From: Agreia sp. VKM Ac-1783
Lineage (GTDB): Bacteria; Actinomycetota; Actinomycetes; Actinomycetales; Microbacteriaceae
Assembly (NCBI RefSeq): GCF_900177765.1
Contig: NZ_FXWI01000002.1
Coordinates: 1 to 64,000 of the forward strand
Length of the DNA: 64,000 nt
Reading direction: 5' to 3'
Part shown: positions 44,404 to 53,462 of the stretch, piece after piece
How positions within the stretch are numbered: position 1 is the first letter of the stretch
Layout of the letters: every line of letters begins with the position of its first letter
The notes under the pieces: generated by a model
What the model saw: only the letters and a program-made list of their open reading frames with translations
Told to the model about the DNA's origin: nothing
Databases searched by the model: none
Translations under genes and position numbers: made by a program

Positions 44404-46224
44404 TCAGTCGCGACCGTAGCGCGGACGGTCTTCGCGCTTCGCCGAGTTTCCGGCGCGGTCGGGGCGCAGCTCGATGAGTTTGCCGCTGATACGCGTGTTC
44501 TGAAGGCGGTCGAGCACGTCGCCCGGAAGGTCGGAGGGCAGCTCGACAAGCGAGAAGTCGGGTCTGATCTGAATCGCTCCGAAGTCGCCGCGATTGAGTC
44601 CGCCCTCGTTGGCGATGGCGCCGACGATCTGGCGCGGCTCGACCTTCTGACGCTTGCCGACGGCGATGCGGTAGGTGGTCTTCGGCCCTCCGGAGCTCCT
44701 CGGTGCGCGGTCGGGGCGGTCGCCGCGGTCGGGACGCTCCCACTTGTCTCCATGGCTTCCTCGCTCGGCGCGCGCAGGACGGTCGTCGCGGAAGCGATCG
44801 TTCCTGTCCGAGCGCTCCGGGCGGTCGCGAGAATCGCGCTCGAACCGGGGAGTGCGCACCGGCTCCGGGTCGAGCAGCAGGGGAGTGTCGCCCTGCGCCA
44901 CGACGGCGAGCGCTGCCGCGACGTCGGCCTCGGGCACATCGTGGTGCTCGACGTAGTGCCCGACGATGTCGCGGAACTGCTGGATCTGCTCCGGCTGGCT
45001 GAGGGCCGCGGTGATCGCGTCGTCGAAGCGGGTGAGGCGTGTGGCGTTCACATCGTCGACACTCGGCAGCTTCATCTCTGTCAGCGGCTGGCGGGTCGCT
45101 TTCTCGATCGCCGTGAGCATCCGCCGCTCTCGTGGCGTGACGAAGCTGATCGCATCTCCCGTGCGTCCGGCGCGGCCGGTGCGTCCGATGCGGTGCACAT
45201 AGGACTCGGTGTCGATCGGGATGTCGAAGTTGACGACGTGGCTGATGCGCTCGACGTCGAGGCCTCGGGCCGCGACATCGGTGGCGACGAGGATGTCGAG
45301 CTTGCCCGACTTGAGCTGGTTCACCGTTCGTTCCCGCTGAGCCTGCACGATGTCACCGTTGATGGCCGCGGCGGAGTATCCGCGCGCGCGCAGCTTCTCG
45401 GCGAGTGTCTCGGTCTCGTTCTTGGTGCGGGTGAAGACGATCATGCCCTCGAAGTTCTCGGTCTCGAGAATGCGCGTCAGCGCGTCGACCTTCTGCGGAT
45501 ACGAGACGATCAGGTAGCGCTGCGTCGTGTTGACCGAGGTCGTGGTCTTGTTCTTGACCGTGATCTCTTCGGGGTCGTGCAGGTACTTGGCCGAGATGCG
45601 TCGGATCTGCGAGGGCATCGTGGCCGAGAAGAGGGCGACCTGCTTGTCTTCCGGAGTGTCGGCGAGGATCGTCTCGACATCTTCGGCGAAGCCCATCTTG
45701 AGCATCTCGTCGGCCTCGTCGAGAACGAGGTACTTCAGCTGCGAGAGGTCGAGCGTGCCCTTCTCGAGGTGATCCATGATGCGACCGGGCGTGCCGACGA
45801 CGATGTGAACGCCGCGGCGCAGTGCGGAGAGCTGCACACCGTAGCCCTGTCCGCCATAGACGGGCAGCACATGAACGCCGCGCAGATGAGAGGCGTACTT
45901 CTCGAACGCCTCACAGACCTGCAGAGCCAGCTCGCGGGTCGGGGCGAGAACGAGCGCCTGCGGGGTCTTCTGCGCCAGGTCGAGACGGGAAAGGATCGGC
46001 AGGGCGAACGCCGCGGTCTTGCCGGTGCCCGTCTGGGCCAGTCCGACGACGTCACGACCGTCGAGAAGAAGGGGGATCGTCGCGGCCTGGATCGCAGACG
46101 GGGTCTCGTAACCCACGTCTTTCAGAGCCTTGAGTACCGCGTCATCGAGCCCGAGATCAGAGAATGTCTGCTCGACCTGCGCGGTGTCGGCCTCGGTCGG
46201 GCCGGAAATTGTAGAGGATGCCAT
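44404..46224 (-). CDS. DEAD-box ATP-dependent RNA helicase
   Basis: 606-aa helicase (DeaD/CsdA type). FSDLGLDDAVLKALKDVGYE with the Q motif, Walker A AQTGTGKT (63-70), PTRELALQ, DEAD box (VLDEADEML), SAT (LFSATMPSQ), and HRIGRTGRAGRTG are all present. A charged Arg/Asp-rich linker precedes a C-terminal DbpA-like RNA-binding domain (TTYRIAVGKRQKVEPRQIVG). It probably acts in ribosome assembly, cold adaptation or mRNA turnover. GGAGG directly abuts the chosen ATG, so the start could be slightly off. Confidence 0.93.
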   Translation of the reverse strand: MASSTISGPTEADTAQVEQTFSDLGLDDAVLKALKDVGYETPSAIQAATIPLLLDGRDVVGLAQTGTGKTAAFALPILSRLDLAQKTPQALVLAPTRELALQVCEAFEKYASHLRGVHVLPVYGGQGYGVQLSALRRGVHIVVGTPGRIMDHLEKGTLDLSQLKYLVLDEADEMLKMGFAEDVETILADTPEDKQVALFSATMPSQIRRISAKYLHDPEEITVKNKTTTSVNTTQRYLIVSYPQKVDALTRILETENFEGMIVFTRTKNETETLAEKLRARGYSAAAINGDIVQAQRERTVNQLKSGKLDILVATDVAARGLDVERISHVVNFDIPIDTESYVHRIGRTGRAGRTGDAISFVTPRERRMLTAIEKATRQPLTEMKLPSVDDVNATRLTRFDDAITAALSQPEQIQQFRDIVGHYVEHHDVPEADVAAALAVVAQGDTPLLLDPEPVRTPRFERDSRDRPERSDRNDRFRDDRPARAERGSHGDKWERPDRGDRPDRAPRSSGGPKTTYRIAVGKRQKVEPRQIVGAIANEGGLNRGDFGAIQIRPDFSLVELPSDLPGDVLDRLQNTRISGKLIELRPDRAGNSAKREDRPRYGRD

Positions 46225-46258
46225 CCTCCAACGGTAGCCCAACGCGTGGGTGTGGGCG

Positions 46259-46615
46259 TCAGGTGGGCCGTTTGTCGCGCGGGAGCCCCGCCACGACGAG
46301 TTCATAGGAGTTCACGATCAGGTCGGTGACGAGCTGCGGATCGACGTCTGGACCGAGGGTGAGAGTCACCCAGTGGCGCTTGTTCATGTGATAGCCGGGC
46401 GTGATCCACGCATGGTCTCTGACCAGGGCCTCGGCGTGCGGCGGATCGGCCTTCAGCGTCACGGTCACGGGCTCGCCGTCGAGGTTCGTGAGGGCGAAAA
46501 CCTTGCCCACGACCTTGTACACGCTCGTCTCGGGACCGAAGGGATTCTCATTGCGCGTGGCCGGGAGCGCGTCGCAGACCGCGAAGACGTCGTCCCTCGA
46601 GAAGTACTCCTGCAT
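46259..46615 (-). CDS. MmcQ/YjbR family protein
   Basis: 118-aa small protein of the double-wing YjbR fold. Typical segments are FSRDDVFAVCDALPATREN-like at the N-terminus, FALTNLDGEPVTVTLKADP, and PGYHMNKRHWVTLTL near the middle. A DNA-binding role has been proposed for the family; the cellular function is unknown. The long in-frame upstream extension runs across the next gene and is rejected. Confidence 0.88.
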   Translation of the reverse strand: MQEYFSRDDVFAVCDALPATRNENPFGPETSVYKVVGKVFALTNLDGEPVTVTLKADPPHAEALVRDHAWITPGYHMNKRHWVTLTLGPDVDPQLVTDLIVNSYELVVAGLPRDKRPT

Positions 46616-46645
46616 GATCCGAGCGTACAGTTGGCGTAGCCGCCC

Positions 46646-47341
46646 ATGAACAGCTATCACGAGCCCCCGTCGAGGCCGGTTTCCAGACCCGCCTCCCGAC
46701 GCGCACGACTGACGCGTCGCATCCTTGCCGTCGCCGCCGGCGCCGCAGTGCTCGCGATGGCGTCCCTCACCGCGATCGCACCGCCGCCACCTCCCAGTCA
46801 GGATGAGTTGCTCGCCGCCAGCGCTGTGTCCGGATCGGCTGCGTCGGAGCAGGTGTTCGACCTTCCCGCCGGACTCACGCAATCGTCGATCACTCGGGAT
46901 TCGGTCGAGGCCGTTGCCGGAGTGCAGGGCCTGGCCCAGGGGCGCACGAATCGGGATTGGGCAGAGCTGGTGCTGCTGCTCGGCGACTTTCCCCGCACCG
47001 AAGACAACATCACGGTCATGATGCGGTGGATGCGACAGGAGAATGGCCCCGATAACTGGTGGAACCGCAACAATCCGCTGAACAACGGCTGGGGCTCTGG
47101 CGGCAACAGTGGACTCGGAAGCTACGACAATCTGGTCATCGCCGCCGAGAACGCAGCCGAGGCACTGCACAGCAACCCGGGCTACTCCGCCATCGTGGCC
47201 GGCTTCTCGTCGTCGGCTCCCACGGCCCAGATCGAGCAGGCGATCTGGGCGTCTCCCTGGGCGACGAGCCATTACGCGAACGGCGGCCACTGGTCGTACT
47301 CGCCCGTTCCGGTGATCGAGTCTCCCGCCGGCACCTGGTGA
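46646..47341 (+). CDS. Secreted lysozyme-like protein of unknown function
   Basis: 231-aa exported protein. A basic N-terminus and hydrophobic segment (RRILAVAAGAAVLAMASLTAIA) form a signal peptide or anchor, followed by a proline run. The C-terminal 140 residues contain WMRQENGPDNWWNRNNPLNN and, further on, AAEALHSNPGYSAIVAGF, which look like a wall-hydrolase or transglycosylase-type fold with Glu in MRQENG as a candidate acid. The assignment is tentative. It is divergent from the YjbR gene (30 bp) and has no partner genes. Confidence 0.65.
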   Translation: MNSYHEPPSRPVSRPASRRARLTRRILAVAAGAAVLAMASLTAIAPPPPPSQDELLAASAVSGSAASEQVFDLPAGLTQSSITRDSVEAVAGVQGLAQGRTNRDWAELVLLLGDFPRTEDNITVMMRWMRQENGPDNWWNRNNPLNNGWGSGGNSGLGSYDNLVIAAENAAEALHSNPGYSAIVAGFSSSAPTAQIEQAIWASPWATSHYANGGHWSYSPVPVIESPAGTW

Positions 47342-47356
47342 CCGACGAACCGGCTA

Positions 47357-48355
47357 CTAGACGGACACCCCGTTCATGGCTTCGGCCGTGAGTTCGACCG
47401 ACCGAAGTCGTCCGGTCAATTCGGGGGACTGGTGGGCGAGGATCAGCTCGTCTGCCTGGGCGTGGCGGGCGAAGTCCTCGAGGTACTCGCGCACCTCCGA
47501 GGGGGTGCCCACGGCGGAGTAGGTCATCATCGACGCGAGTTGGCGACCGTTCGGCGTCGTGAGGAACTCGTCGATCTGCGCGTCGCTGTAGTCGGGGGTC
47601 GCTGGGCCGCGGGAGATCATTCCGCGCACACGGGCGCGTCTGGTCGTCGCCGCCTGATCGACGGCGTCGTCGTGATCATCGGATGCGACGACGTTGACTC
47701 CCGCGATCACGTGCGGCTCGTTGAGCTGCTCGGAAGGCCGGAATCCGCCGCGATACGCCGCGACGGCCTCGTGCAGCGCATCCGGTGCGAAGTGCGACGC
47801 GAACGCGTAGGGCAGGCCGAGCTTCGCCGCGAGCTGTGCGCCGAAGAGTGACGAGCCGAGTATGTAGAGCGGCACGATGCCGCGGGCGCGCGGCACGGCC
47901 TGAACGCCGGGGATGCGCGATTCACCGCTCAGGAAACCCTGGAGTTCGACCACATCCTGCGGAAAGGACTCCGCCGACATGGGGTCGCGACGGAGTGCGC
48001 GCATCGTGTTCTGGTCGCTTCCTGGCGCGCGCCCCAGGCCCAGGTCGATGCGTCCGGGGAAGAGGGTCTCGAGGGTGCCGAACTGCTCTGCGATCGTCAG
48101 GGGGGAGTGATTCGGCAGCATCACGCCGCCAGAACCGAGGCGGATCGACGAGGTGTGCGCCGCGACGTAACCGATCAGAACACTCGTCGCCGACGAGGCG
48201 ATGCTGGCCATGTTGTGGTGTTCGGCGTACCAGACCCGACGATATCCGGCCCGTTCGGCGGCCTGGGCGAGGGCGACGCTGCCTTCGAAGCTCTCGCGCG
48301 CGGTCTGCCCGGGCGCGATCGGGGCGAGATCGAGAATGGACAGCGGAATCGACAT
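47357..48355 (-). CDS. Luciferase-like monooxygenase family protein
   Basis: 332-aa flavin-dependent oxidoreductase of the bacterial-luciferase superfamily (group 1 MsnO8-like). Conserved segments are [49 protein letters not shown] and [14 protein letters not shown]. It uses FMNH2 or F420; the substrate is unknown. The ATG at 48355 gives the family's standard N-terminus ([10 protein letters not shown]); a longer reading adds 21 residues without similarity. Confidence 0.92.
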   Translation of the reverse strand: MSIPLSILDLAPIAPGQTARESFEGSVALAQAAERAGYRRVWYAEHHNMASIASSATSVLIGYVAAHTSSIRLGSGGVMLPNHSPLTIAEQFGTLETLFPGRIDLGLGRAPGSDQNTMRALRRDPMSAESFPQDVVELQGFLSGESRIPGVQAVPRARGIVPLYILGSSLFGAQLAAKLGLPYAFASHFAPDALHEAVAAYRGGFRPSEQLNEPHVIAGVNVVASDDHDDAVDQAATTRRARVRGMISRGPATPDYSDAQIDEFLTTPNGRQLASMMTYSAVGTPSEVREYLEDFARHAQADELILAHQSPELTGRLRSVELTAEAMNGVSV

Positions 48356-48424
48356 GTGGGACGGCTTTCGGTTCGAGTGCACGGATGGCGCTGGGAGCGA
48401 GCCATCCTCCTTCGTCAACGATCT

Positions 48425-48679
48425 TCAGGCGCCTGACATTCCTCGACTGACGAAGATGACCACGGCCACCGTGATAGCGATGAGGTAGCCGAGCAGGGTC
48501 AGATATCCGATGACCAGTCCAATGATCGCCATCACGCGACCCTGCTCTCGTGTGCGCCTGATCTGCCTGATCGAGATGTGCCCGAGGATGATCGGCACGA
48601 TGGCGAAGCCGAGGATGCTCGTCACCAGAGTGACGATCGAAAGAACGTTCGTGCGGGGGTTCTCTGGGTACGCATCCAT
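48425..48679 (-). CDS. DUF4190-like small membrane protein
   Basis: 84 aa with two or three hydrophobic helices (VLSIVTLVTSILGFAIVPII, and GRVMAIIGLVIGYLTLLGYL) separated by GHISIRQIRRTREQG, the GHxAxxxI-type motif of DUF4190. Function unknown. It is 69 bp upstream of the luciferase-like gene on the same strand. Confidence 0.8.
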   Translation of the reverse strand: MDAYPENPRTNVLSIVTLVTSILGFAIVPIILGHISIRQIRRTREQGRVMAIIGLVIGYLTLLGYLIAITVAVVIFVSRGMSGA

Positions 48680-49053
48680 GGTCCATCACGTTACCCGAAG
48701 GTAACGAATCGGCATCGTCCGCGATCGCCGTCGTCTCGCGGATCGTGCTGGATTCGATGTATCAGAGCACGCGGATTACCCCCGTTCGAGGGTGACTTTT
48801 GCTCCACTGCGCGTCGAATAGCTGTTACGGTTATGCCCGGTCCATTGGCCAATCACCCCAAGACGCGCATCCGCAGGCCACCTTGCCGCGGGTTCGTACG
48901 GTAAACCGTGACGAAGCGATCTCATGATGGCTTCCGCCCGCGCATTGTGATGCGACGAGAGCGATCACGGCAACCCGTCTGCGAGTACGGAACACGTCTG
49001 GCGACCGCCTTTAACACTCGAGAGCGCCGCCGGTCGTGATGGAGATTCCTCAC
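48680..49053. other. Intergenic region upstream of the betaine transporter
   Basis: 374 bp with no credible gene. It contains a perfect 10-bp palindrome ATTGGCCAAT (48844-48853). No strong promoter match or riboswitch was recognised. As the only space before the osmoprotectant operon, it should hold that operon's promoter. Confidence 0.5.
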
Positions 49054-50343
49054 GTGACACTGACAACCCCGGCACTGAAGGCCGAGAACCTCTACAAGGC
49101 GTTCGGCCGCCGATCATCCGACATCGTCGACAAGCTCAAAGCGGGCAGCACCAGAGCGGAGCTGTCATCGCTCGGAACGGCCGCCGTCATCGACGCATCC
49201 TTCGATGTGCAACCCGGCGAGATCTTCGTGGTCATGGGCCTTTCAGGCTCCGGCAAGTCGACACTCATCCGCATGCTGAACGGCCTGCTCGAGGCGACCA
49301 GCGGAAGCGTGACCATCGGCGACTCTCCCATCACCGGGGTGCCCAAGGCCAAGCTGCGCGACGTCCGTCGTCAGAAGGTCTCGATGGTGTTCCAGCACTT
49401 CGCGCTGCTTCCGCACCGTTCCGTGGTCGACAACATCGCCTACGGGCTCGAGATCCAGGGCATCTCTAAGGCCGAGCGCACGAAGCGGGCCCGAGACATG
49501 GTCACCACCGTGAATCTCGACGGCTGGGCCGACTCGCTGCCCGGAGAGCTCTCTGGCGGCATGCAACAGCGCGTCGGCTTGGCGCGCGCCCTCGCCGCCG
49601 ACACTGACGTTCTGCTGATGGATGAGGCGTTCTCCGCCCTCGATCCGCTGATTCGTCGCGAGATGCAGGAACAGCTCATCGAGCTGCAGCAGAAGCTCGG
49701 AAAGACCATCGTCTTCATCACCCACGACCTCAACGAGGCCATGTTCCTCGGCGACAGGATCGCCGTCATGCGCGACGGTCGGATCGTGCAGATCGGTACT
49801 CCCGAGGAGATCCTCACCGACCCGGCGAACGATTACGTCGCCCAATTCGTGCAGGATGTCGACCGGGCCCGCGTGCTCACCGCTTCCAGCGTGATGGAGC
49901 ACGCGAAGGCCGTCATCCCGCTGTCTGCCGGGCCCCGCGCGGCGCTGCGGATCATGCGCGACCTTCAGACCTCCGCCGTCTTCGTCACCCGACGCGACCG
50001 TACTCTCGCAGGCGTCGTGCGCGACCGCGACGTGCTTCGCCAGGTCAAGTCCAATCAGAACGATCTCGAGGCGATCCTCCGTCACGAAGCCACCGTCGTT
50101 CCGACGGACGCGCACCTCGTCGATCTGGTCGAGCCGTCCGTGGGCAGCGATCTCCCGATCGCGGTCGTCGGCGACGACGGACGTCTGCTCGGCGTCATTC
50201 CCCGCGTCACACTGCTTGCCGCGCTCGGCAACATGTCGACCAGCACGGGAGACATCCCCGTGCAGCTTCCTCCGACGACTCTGACGCTGGAGGTCATCGC
50301 CGAGACCCTCCGCGAGTCGACGACGGAAGGAGCCGTGCGATGA
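49054..50343 (+). CDS. proV: Glycine betaine/proline ABC transporter ATPase
   Basis: 429-aa quaternary-amine-type ATPase (ProV/OpuAA). Family start LKAENLYKAFGRR, Walker A GLSGSGKST (62-70), signature LSGGMQQRVGLARALA, Walker B LLMDEAFSALDP. The C-terminal 150 residues are a CBS pair, which in OpuA senses ionic strength. GTG at 49054 has GGAG nine bases upstream; ATG 49039 and GTG 49036 are alternatives without a ribosome-binding site. ATGA overlap with the permease. It drives uptake of compatible solutes under osmotic stress. Confidence 0.93.
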   Translation: MTLTTPALKAENLYKAFGRRSSDIVDKLKAGSTRAELSSLGTAAVIDASFDVQPGEIFVVMGLSGSGKSTLIRMLNGLLEATSGSVTIGDSPITGVPKAKLRDVRRQKVSMVFQHFALLPHRSVVDNIAYGLEIQGISKAERTKRARDMVTTVNLDGWADSLPGELSGGMQQRVGLARALAADTDVLLMDEAFSALDPLIRREMQEQLIELQQKLGKTIVFITHDLNEAMFLGDRIAVMRDGRIVQIGTPEEILTDPANDYVAQFVQDVDRARVLTASSVMEHAKAVIPLSAGPRAALRIMRDLQTSAVFVTRRDRTLAGVVRDRDVLRQVKSNQNDLEAILRHEATVVPTDAHLVDLVEPSVGSDLPIAVVGDDGRLLGVIPRVTLLAALGNMSTSTGDIPVQLPPTTLTLEVIAETLRESTTEGAVR

Positions 50344-51290
50344 CAGACTTCCGTCTCGATCTCGGAACCTGGGTTGCCGGGTTCATCTCGTATGTCACCG
50401 ACACCTTCGGTGGGGGCTTCGACGTCGTCCGAGCCATCTTCTTGGCCGCATACGACGTGGTCGATCTGCTTCTCGCATCGCCGCCCTTCTGGGTCGTGAT
50501 CGTGGTCGCCGCCGTCCTCGGGTATCTCGCCCGAGGGTGGAAGTTCGCTCTCGGCACCGTCGTGGGCCTGTTCGTGATCGTGAGCGTCGATCAATGGGAG
50601 AACGCGATGGATACACTCGCGCTCGTTCTCGTCGCGAGCGTGCTGGCGATCGTTGTGAGCATCCCGCTCGGCATCTGGGCGGCCACCTCTTCGGTTGCAT
50701 CGCGCATCATCCGTCCGATTCTCGACTTCATGCAGACGATGCCCGCCTTCGTCTATCTGATCCCGGCGCTCATCCTCTTTCGCGTCGGCGTCGTTCCGGG
50801 AATCGTGGCGACGGTCATCTTCGCGCTCGCCCCGGGCGTCAGGCTGACCGAGCTGGGCATTCGCGGTGTCGACAAGGAGATCGTCGAGGCAGGCCAGGCG
50901 TTCGGTGCCTCGCACTGGCGCATTCTGCGACAGATTCAGCTGCCCCTTGCCCGGCCGACGATCATGGCCGGTGTCAATCAGGTGATCATGCTCTCGCTCT
51001 CGATGGTCGTCATCGCCGGTATGGTCGGCGCCGGCGGCCTGGGCGCACAGGTCGTGGCGAGCCTCAACCGCATCGACGTCGCCCTCGGCTTCGAGGCCGG
51101 TCTCTCCGTGGTCATCCTCGCGATCTTCCTCGACCGTCTGACCGGCGCGCTCGGCGACGGCGACACGGTGCTCGGCCGGATGCTCGGCGCACGGGCCGCG
51201 CGCCGCCGCGCGACGGCAGCCTCCGCACCTGCGGCTCCGGAGCGCCTCGAGGAGCCGGCGCCGGAACGCGCCGACCCCGCCCTCGTCTGA
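50340..51290 (+). CDS. proW: Glycine betaine/proline ABC transporter permease
   Basis: 316-aa permease with about six to seven helices. An N-terminal amphipathic region precedes the BPD_transp_1 domain, whose EAA loop is KEIVEAGQAFGASHWRILRQ. The AGMVGAGGLGAQVVASLNRID segment is typical of ProW/OpuAB. The Ala/Arg/Pro-rich C-terminal tail is cytoplasmic. It overlaps the ATPase gene by four bases. Confidence 0.94.
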   Translation: MTDFRLDLGTWVAGFISYVTDTFGGGFDVVRAIFLAAYDVVDLLLASPPFWVVIVVAAVLGYLARGWKFALGTVVGLFVIVSVDQWENAMDTLALVLVASVLAIVVSIPLGIWAATSSVASRIIRPILDFMQTMPAFVYLIPALILFRVGVVPGIVATVIFALAPGVRLTELGIRGVDKEIVEAGQAFGASHWRILRQIQLPLARPTIMAGVNQVIMLSLSMVVIAGMVGAGGLGAQVVASLNRIDVALGFEAGLSVVILAIFLDRLTGALGDGDTVLGRMLGARAARRRATAASAPAAPERLEEPAPERADPALV

Positions 51291-51359
51291 CCGACGGCGA
51301 CCCGCACTCTTTTCTCACCCGACGGGTGGCCCATCCGGTCGCCCAGAACAGGAACACCC

Positions 51360-52262
51360 ATGAAGAACAGCACCCGCATCATGTCTCTGCTCGCCCTCTC
51401 GACCGCAGGAGTCCTTGCATTCGGAGGCTGCGCGGCCGTCGAAGCCGAGACGGTCGGAGACGGCAACGACGACAAGAAAGAGCTCAGCCTCGCCGTGTTC
51501 AACGGCTGGGACGAGGGAATCGCCGCGTCGGAGCTCTGGAAGGCGATCCTCGATGAGAAGGGCTACGACGTCGAGCTCGAATATGCCGATGTCGCGCCCG
51601 TCTTCTCGGGCCTCTCGACCGGCGATTACGACCTCACCCTCGACGTCTGGCTGCCCGACACGCACGCGTCGTACCTCGACGAGTACGGCGATGACATCGT
51701 CGACATCGGTGCCTGGAACGACGAGTCGAAGCTGACCATCGCGGTCAACGAGGATGCGCCCATCGATTCGCTGGCCGATTTGGCCGACAACGCTGACAAG
51801 TTCGACAACCGGATCGTGGGCATCGAGCCCGGAGCGGGCCTCACGAAGGCCACCACTGAGCGGGTCATTCCCACCTACGGTCTCGAGGACATGGAATACG
51901 TGACGAGCTCGACGGCCGCGATGTTGACCGAGCTCAAGAGCGCGACCGACAAGGGCGAGAACATCGTCGTGACCCTGTGGGAGCCGCACTGGGCGTACAC
52001 GGACCTGCCGATCAAGAACCTCGAAGACCCCGAGGGAACGCTCTCGTCCGTGGAGAGCCTGCACGCGTTCGCGCAGTCGGACTTCGCGAAGGAGTTCCCG
52101 CAGGCCGCGAAGTGGATCGGCAACTACAAGATGGACCTCGAGCAGCTGTACTCGCTCGAGAAGGCCATGTTCGTCGACTACGACGGCCAGGACTTCGGCC
52201 CCGTCGTCGAGAAGTGGATCTCGGAGAACCGCGATTATGTCGACTCGCTGACGGCCGAGTAG
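51360..52262 (+). CDS. proX: Glycine betaine/proline-binding lipoprotein
   Basis: 300-aa extracellular solute-binding protein of the OpuAC family. The signal peptide ends in the lipobox FGGC (Cys24). The mature protein has YDLTLDVWLPDTHASYLDEY and VVTLWEPHWAYTDLPIK, whose Trp/Tyr residues form the aromatic cage for trimethylammonium compounds. It is 69 bp after the permease in the same transcript. The substrate is probably glycine betaine or proline betaine; choline is possible. Confidence 0.93.
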   Translation: MKNSTRIMSLLALSTAGVLAFGGCAAVEAETVGDGNDDKKELSLAVFNGWDEGIAASELWKAILDEKGYDVELEYADVAPVFSGLSTGDYDLTLDVWLPDTHASYLDEYGDDIVDIGAWNDESKLTIAVNEDAPIDSLADLADNADKFDNRIVGIEPGAGLTKATTERVIPTYGLEDMEYVTSSTAAMLTELKSATDKGENIVVTLWEPHWAYTDLPIKNLEDPEGTLSSVESLHAFAQSDFAKEFPQAAKWIGNYKMDLEQLYSLEKAMFVDYDGQDFGPVVEKWISENRDYVDSLTAE

Positions 52263-52270
52263 CGCACCAC

Positions 52271-52313
52271 CTCGTGTGGGCGGCAGGGAGTGACTCCGCG
52301 CCGCCCACACGAG
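52271..52313 (+). terminator. Terminator after the betaine transporter operon
   Basis: A 14-bp perfect stem, CTCGTGTGGGCGGC (52271-52284) with 52300-52313, has a 15-nt loop and begins eight bases after the stop. The following T content is low. Confidence 0.7.
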
Positions 52314-52326
52314 TAGCCTTCCCCCT

Positions 52327-53349
52327 ATGGCGAGCGAAGCGGCAAGCATCAGTGTCCCCGGCCCTCACGGCGATCGCGAGGTGCGGATCTCGAGCCCCGA
52401 TCGGGTCATCTGGCCCGAGCCCGGCATCACGAAGCTCGATCTCGCGCGCTACCTCGTCGCCGTCGGTGAGCCGTTCATCACCGCGAACGGTGACCGCCCC
52501 GTGTCGCTGCAGCGCTTCTCCGGCGGCATCGACGGCGAGCAGTTCTTCTCCAAGAATCCGCCGAAGGGTGCGCCCGACTACGTGCGCAGCGAGATGGTGG
52601 TCTACCCGAGCGGCCGCACGCATCCGCAACTCGTGCTCGACGAGCCGGCTGCAGCCGTCTGGGCAGCTCAGATGAACACCATCGTCTTTCACCCCTGGGC
52701 ATCGCGCGCGTCCTCGAGCGATTTCCCCGACCAGTTGCGCATCGATCTCGATCCGCAGCCGGGCACCGACTTCGACGATGCGAAACCCGTGGCGGTCCAG
52801 TTGCGGGCCGTCCTCGCCGAGGCGGGCCTGGATGCGTTCATCAAGACCTCGGGAAACCGTGGGTTGCACGTGTTCGCACCCATCCGACCGGAACACGAGT
52901 TCCTCGACGTACGACACGCGGTCATCGCCGCGGCTCGCGAACTCGAACGTCGCATGCCGCACGAGGTCACCACGAACTGGTGGAAAGAGGAGCGCGGCGA
53001 GCGCATCTTCGTCGACTACAACCAGGCCAACCGCGATCGCACGATGGCCGGCGCCTACAGCCCTCGAGCTCTCGCCCACGCTCCCGTCTCGTGCCCTCTC
53101 GAGTGGAGTGAACTCGACGGCGCAGATCCCTCGGTGTTCACGATTCTGACCGTGCCGGAGAGGCTGTCGGTCACAGGAGACCCATGGACACACATGCACG
53201 CGTCTCCGGGTTCCATCGAGGTGCTTCTCGGATGGTGGGCGCGCGACACCGAGAACGGGCTGGGCGAGCTGCCCTTTCCTCCCGACTACCCGAAGATGCC
53301 GGGGGAGCCGCCGCGCGTGCAGCCGAGCAGGGCCAAGAAACAGCCCTGA
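52327..53349 (+). CDS. LigD-type polymerase domain protein (PolDom/primase)
   Basis: 340-aa stand-alone NHEJ polymerase of the archaeo-eukaryotic primase fold. Segments: VIWPEPGITKLDLARYLVAV, QRFSGGIDGEQFFSKNPP, catalytic Asp pair in RIDLDPQPG, TSGNRGLHVFAPI with the conserved His, and FVDYNQANRDRTMAGAYS. It fills gaps with ribo- or deoxynucleotides at broken ends. Mycobacterial stand-alone PolD proteins are the closest model. An ATP-dependent ligase gene lies 1.8 kb downstream; no Ku gene is in the window. Confidence 0.92.
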   Translation: MASEAASISVPGPHGDREVRISSPDRVIWPEPGITKLDLARYLVAVGEPFITANGDRPVSLQRFSGGIDGEQFFSKNPPKGAPDYVRSEMVVYPSGRTHPQLVLDEPAAAVWAAQMNTIVFHPWASRASSSDFPDQLRIDLDPQPGTDFDDAKPVAVQLRAVLAEAGLDAFIKTSGNRGLHVFAPIRPEHEFLDVRHAVIAAARELERRMPHEVTTNWWKEERGERIFVDYNQANRDRTMAGAYSPRALAHAPVSCPLEWSELDGADPSVFTILTVPERLSVTGDPWTHMHASPGSIEVLLGWWARDTENGLGELPFPPDYPKMPGEPPRVQPSRAKKQP

Positions 53350-53462
53350 CACGTTTCGTCGGTGTAAAGATCGGGTAACAACCCGATACCCCCTCTTGGG
53401 GGCACGTCGCTGTCTCCCTAGGCTGGCGCAACCGGTCCACCGAATCGTACGGGGCCAGACCA

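Noticed and set aside
46616-47290. A 343-residue version of the YjbR protein reaching 47290.
   Set aside because: The added part is antisense to the secreted lysozyme-like gene and has no family similarity. The YjbR domain starts at 46615.
53362-53460. The hairpin ATCGGGT-AACA-ACCCGAT as a terminator of the polymerase-domain gene.
   Set aside because: The stem is only seven pairs and is followed by C-rich, not T-rich, sequence. It could equally be an operator, so no call is made.
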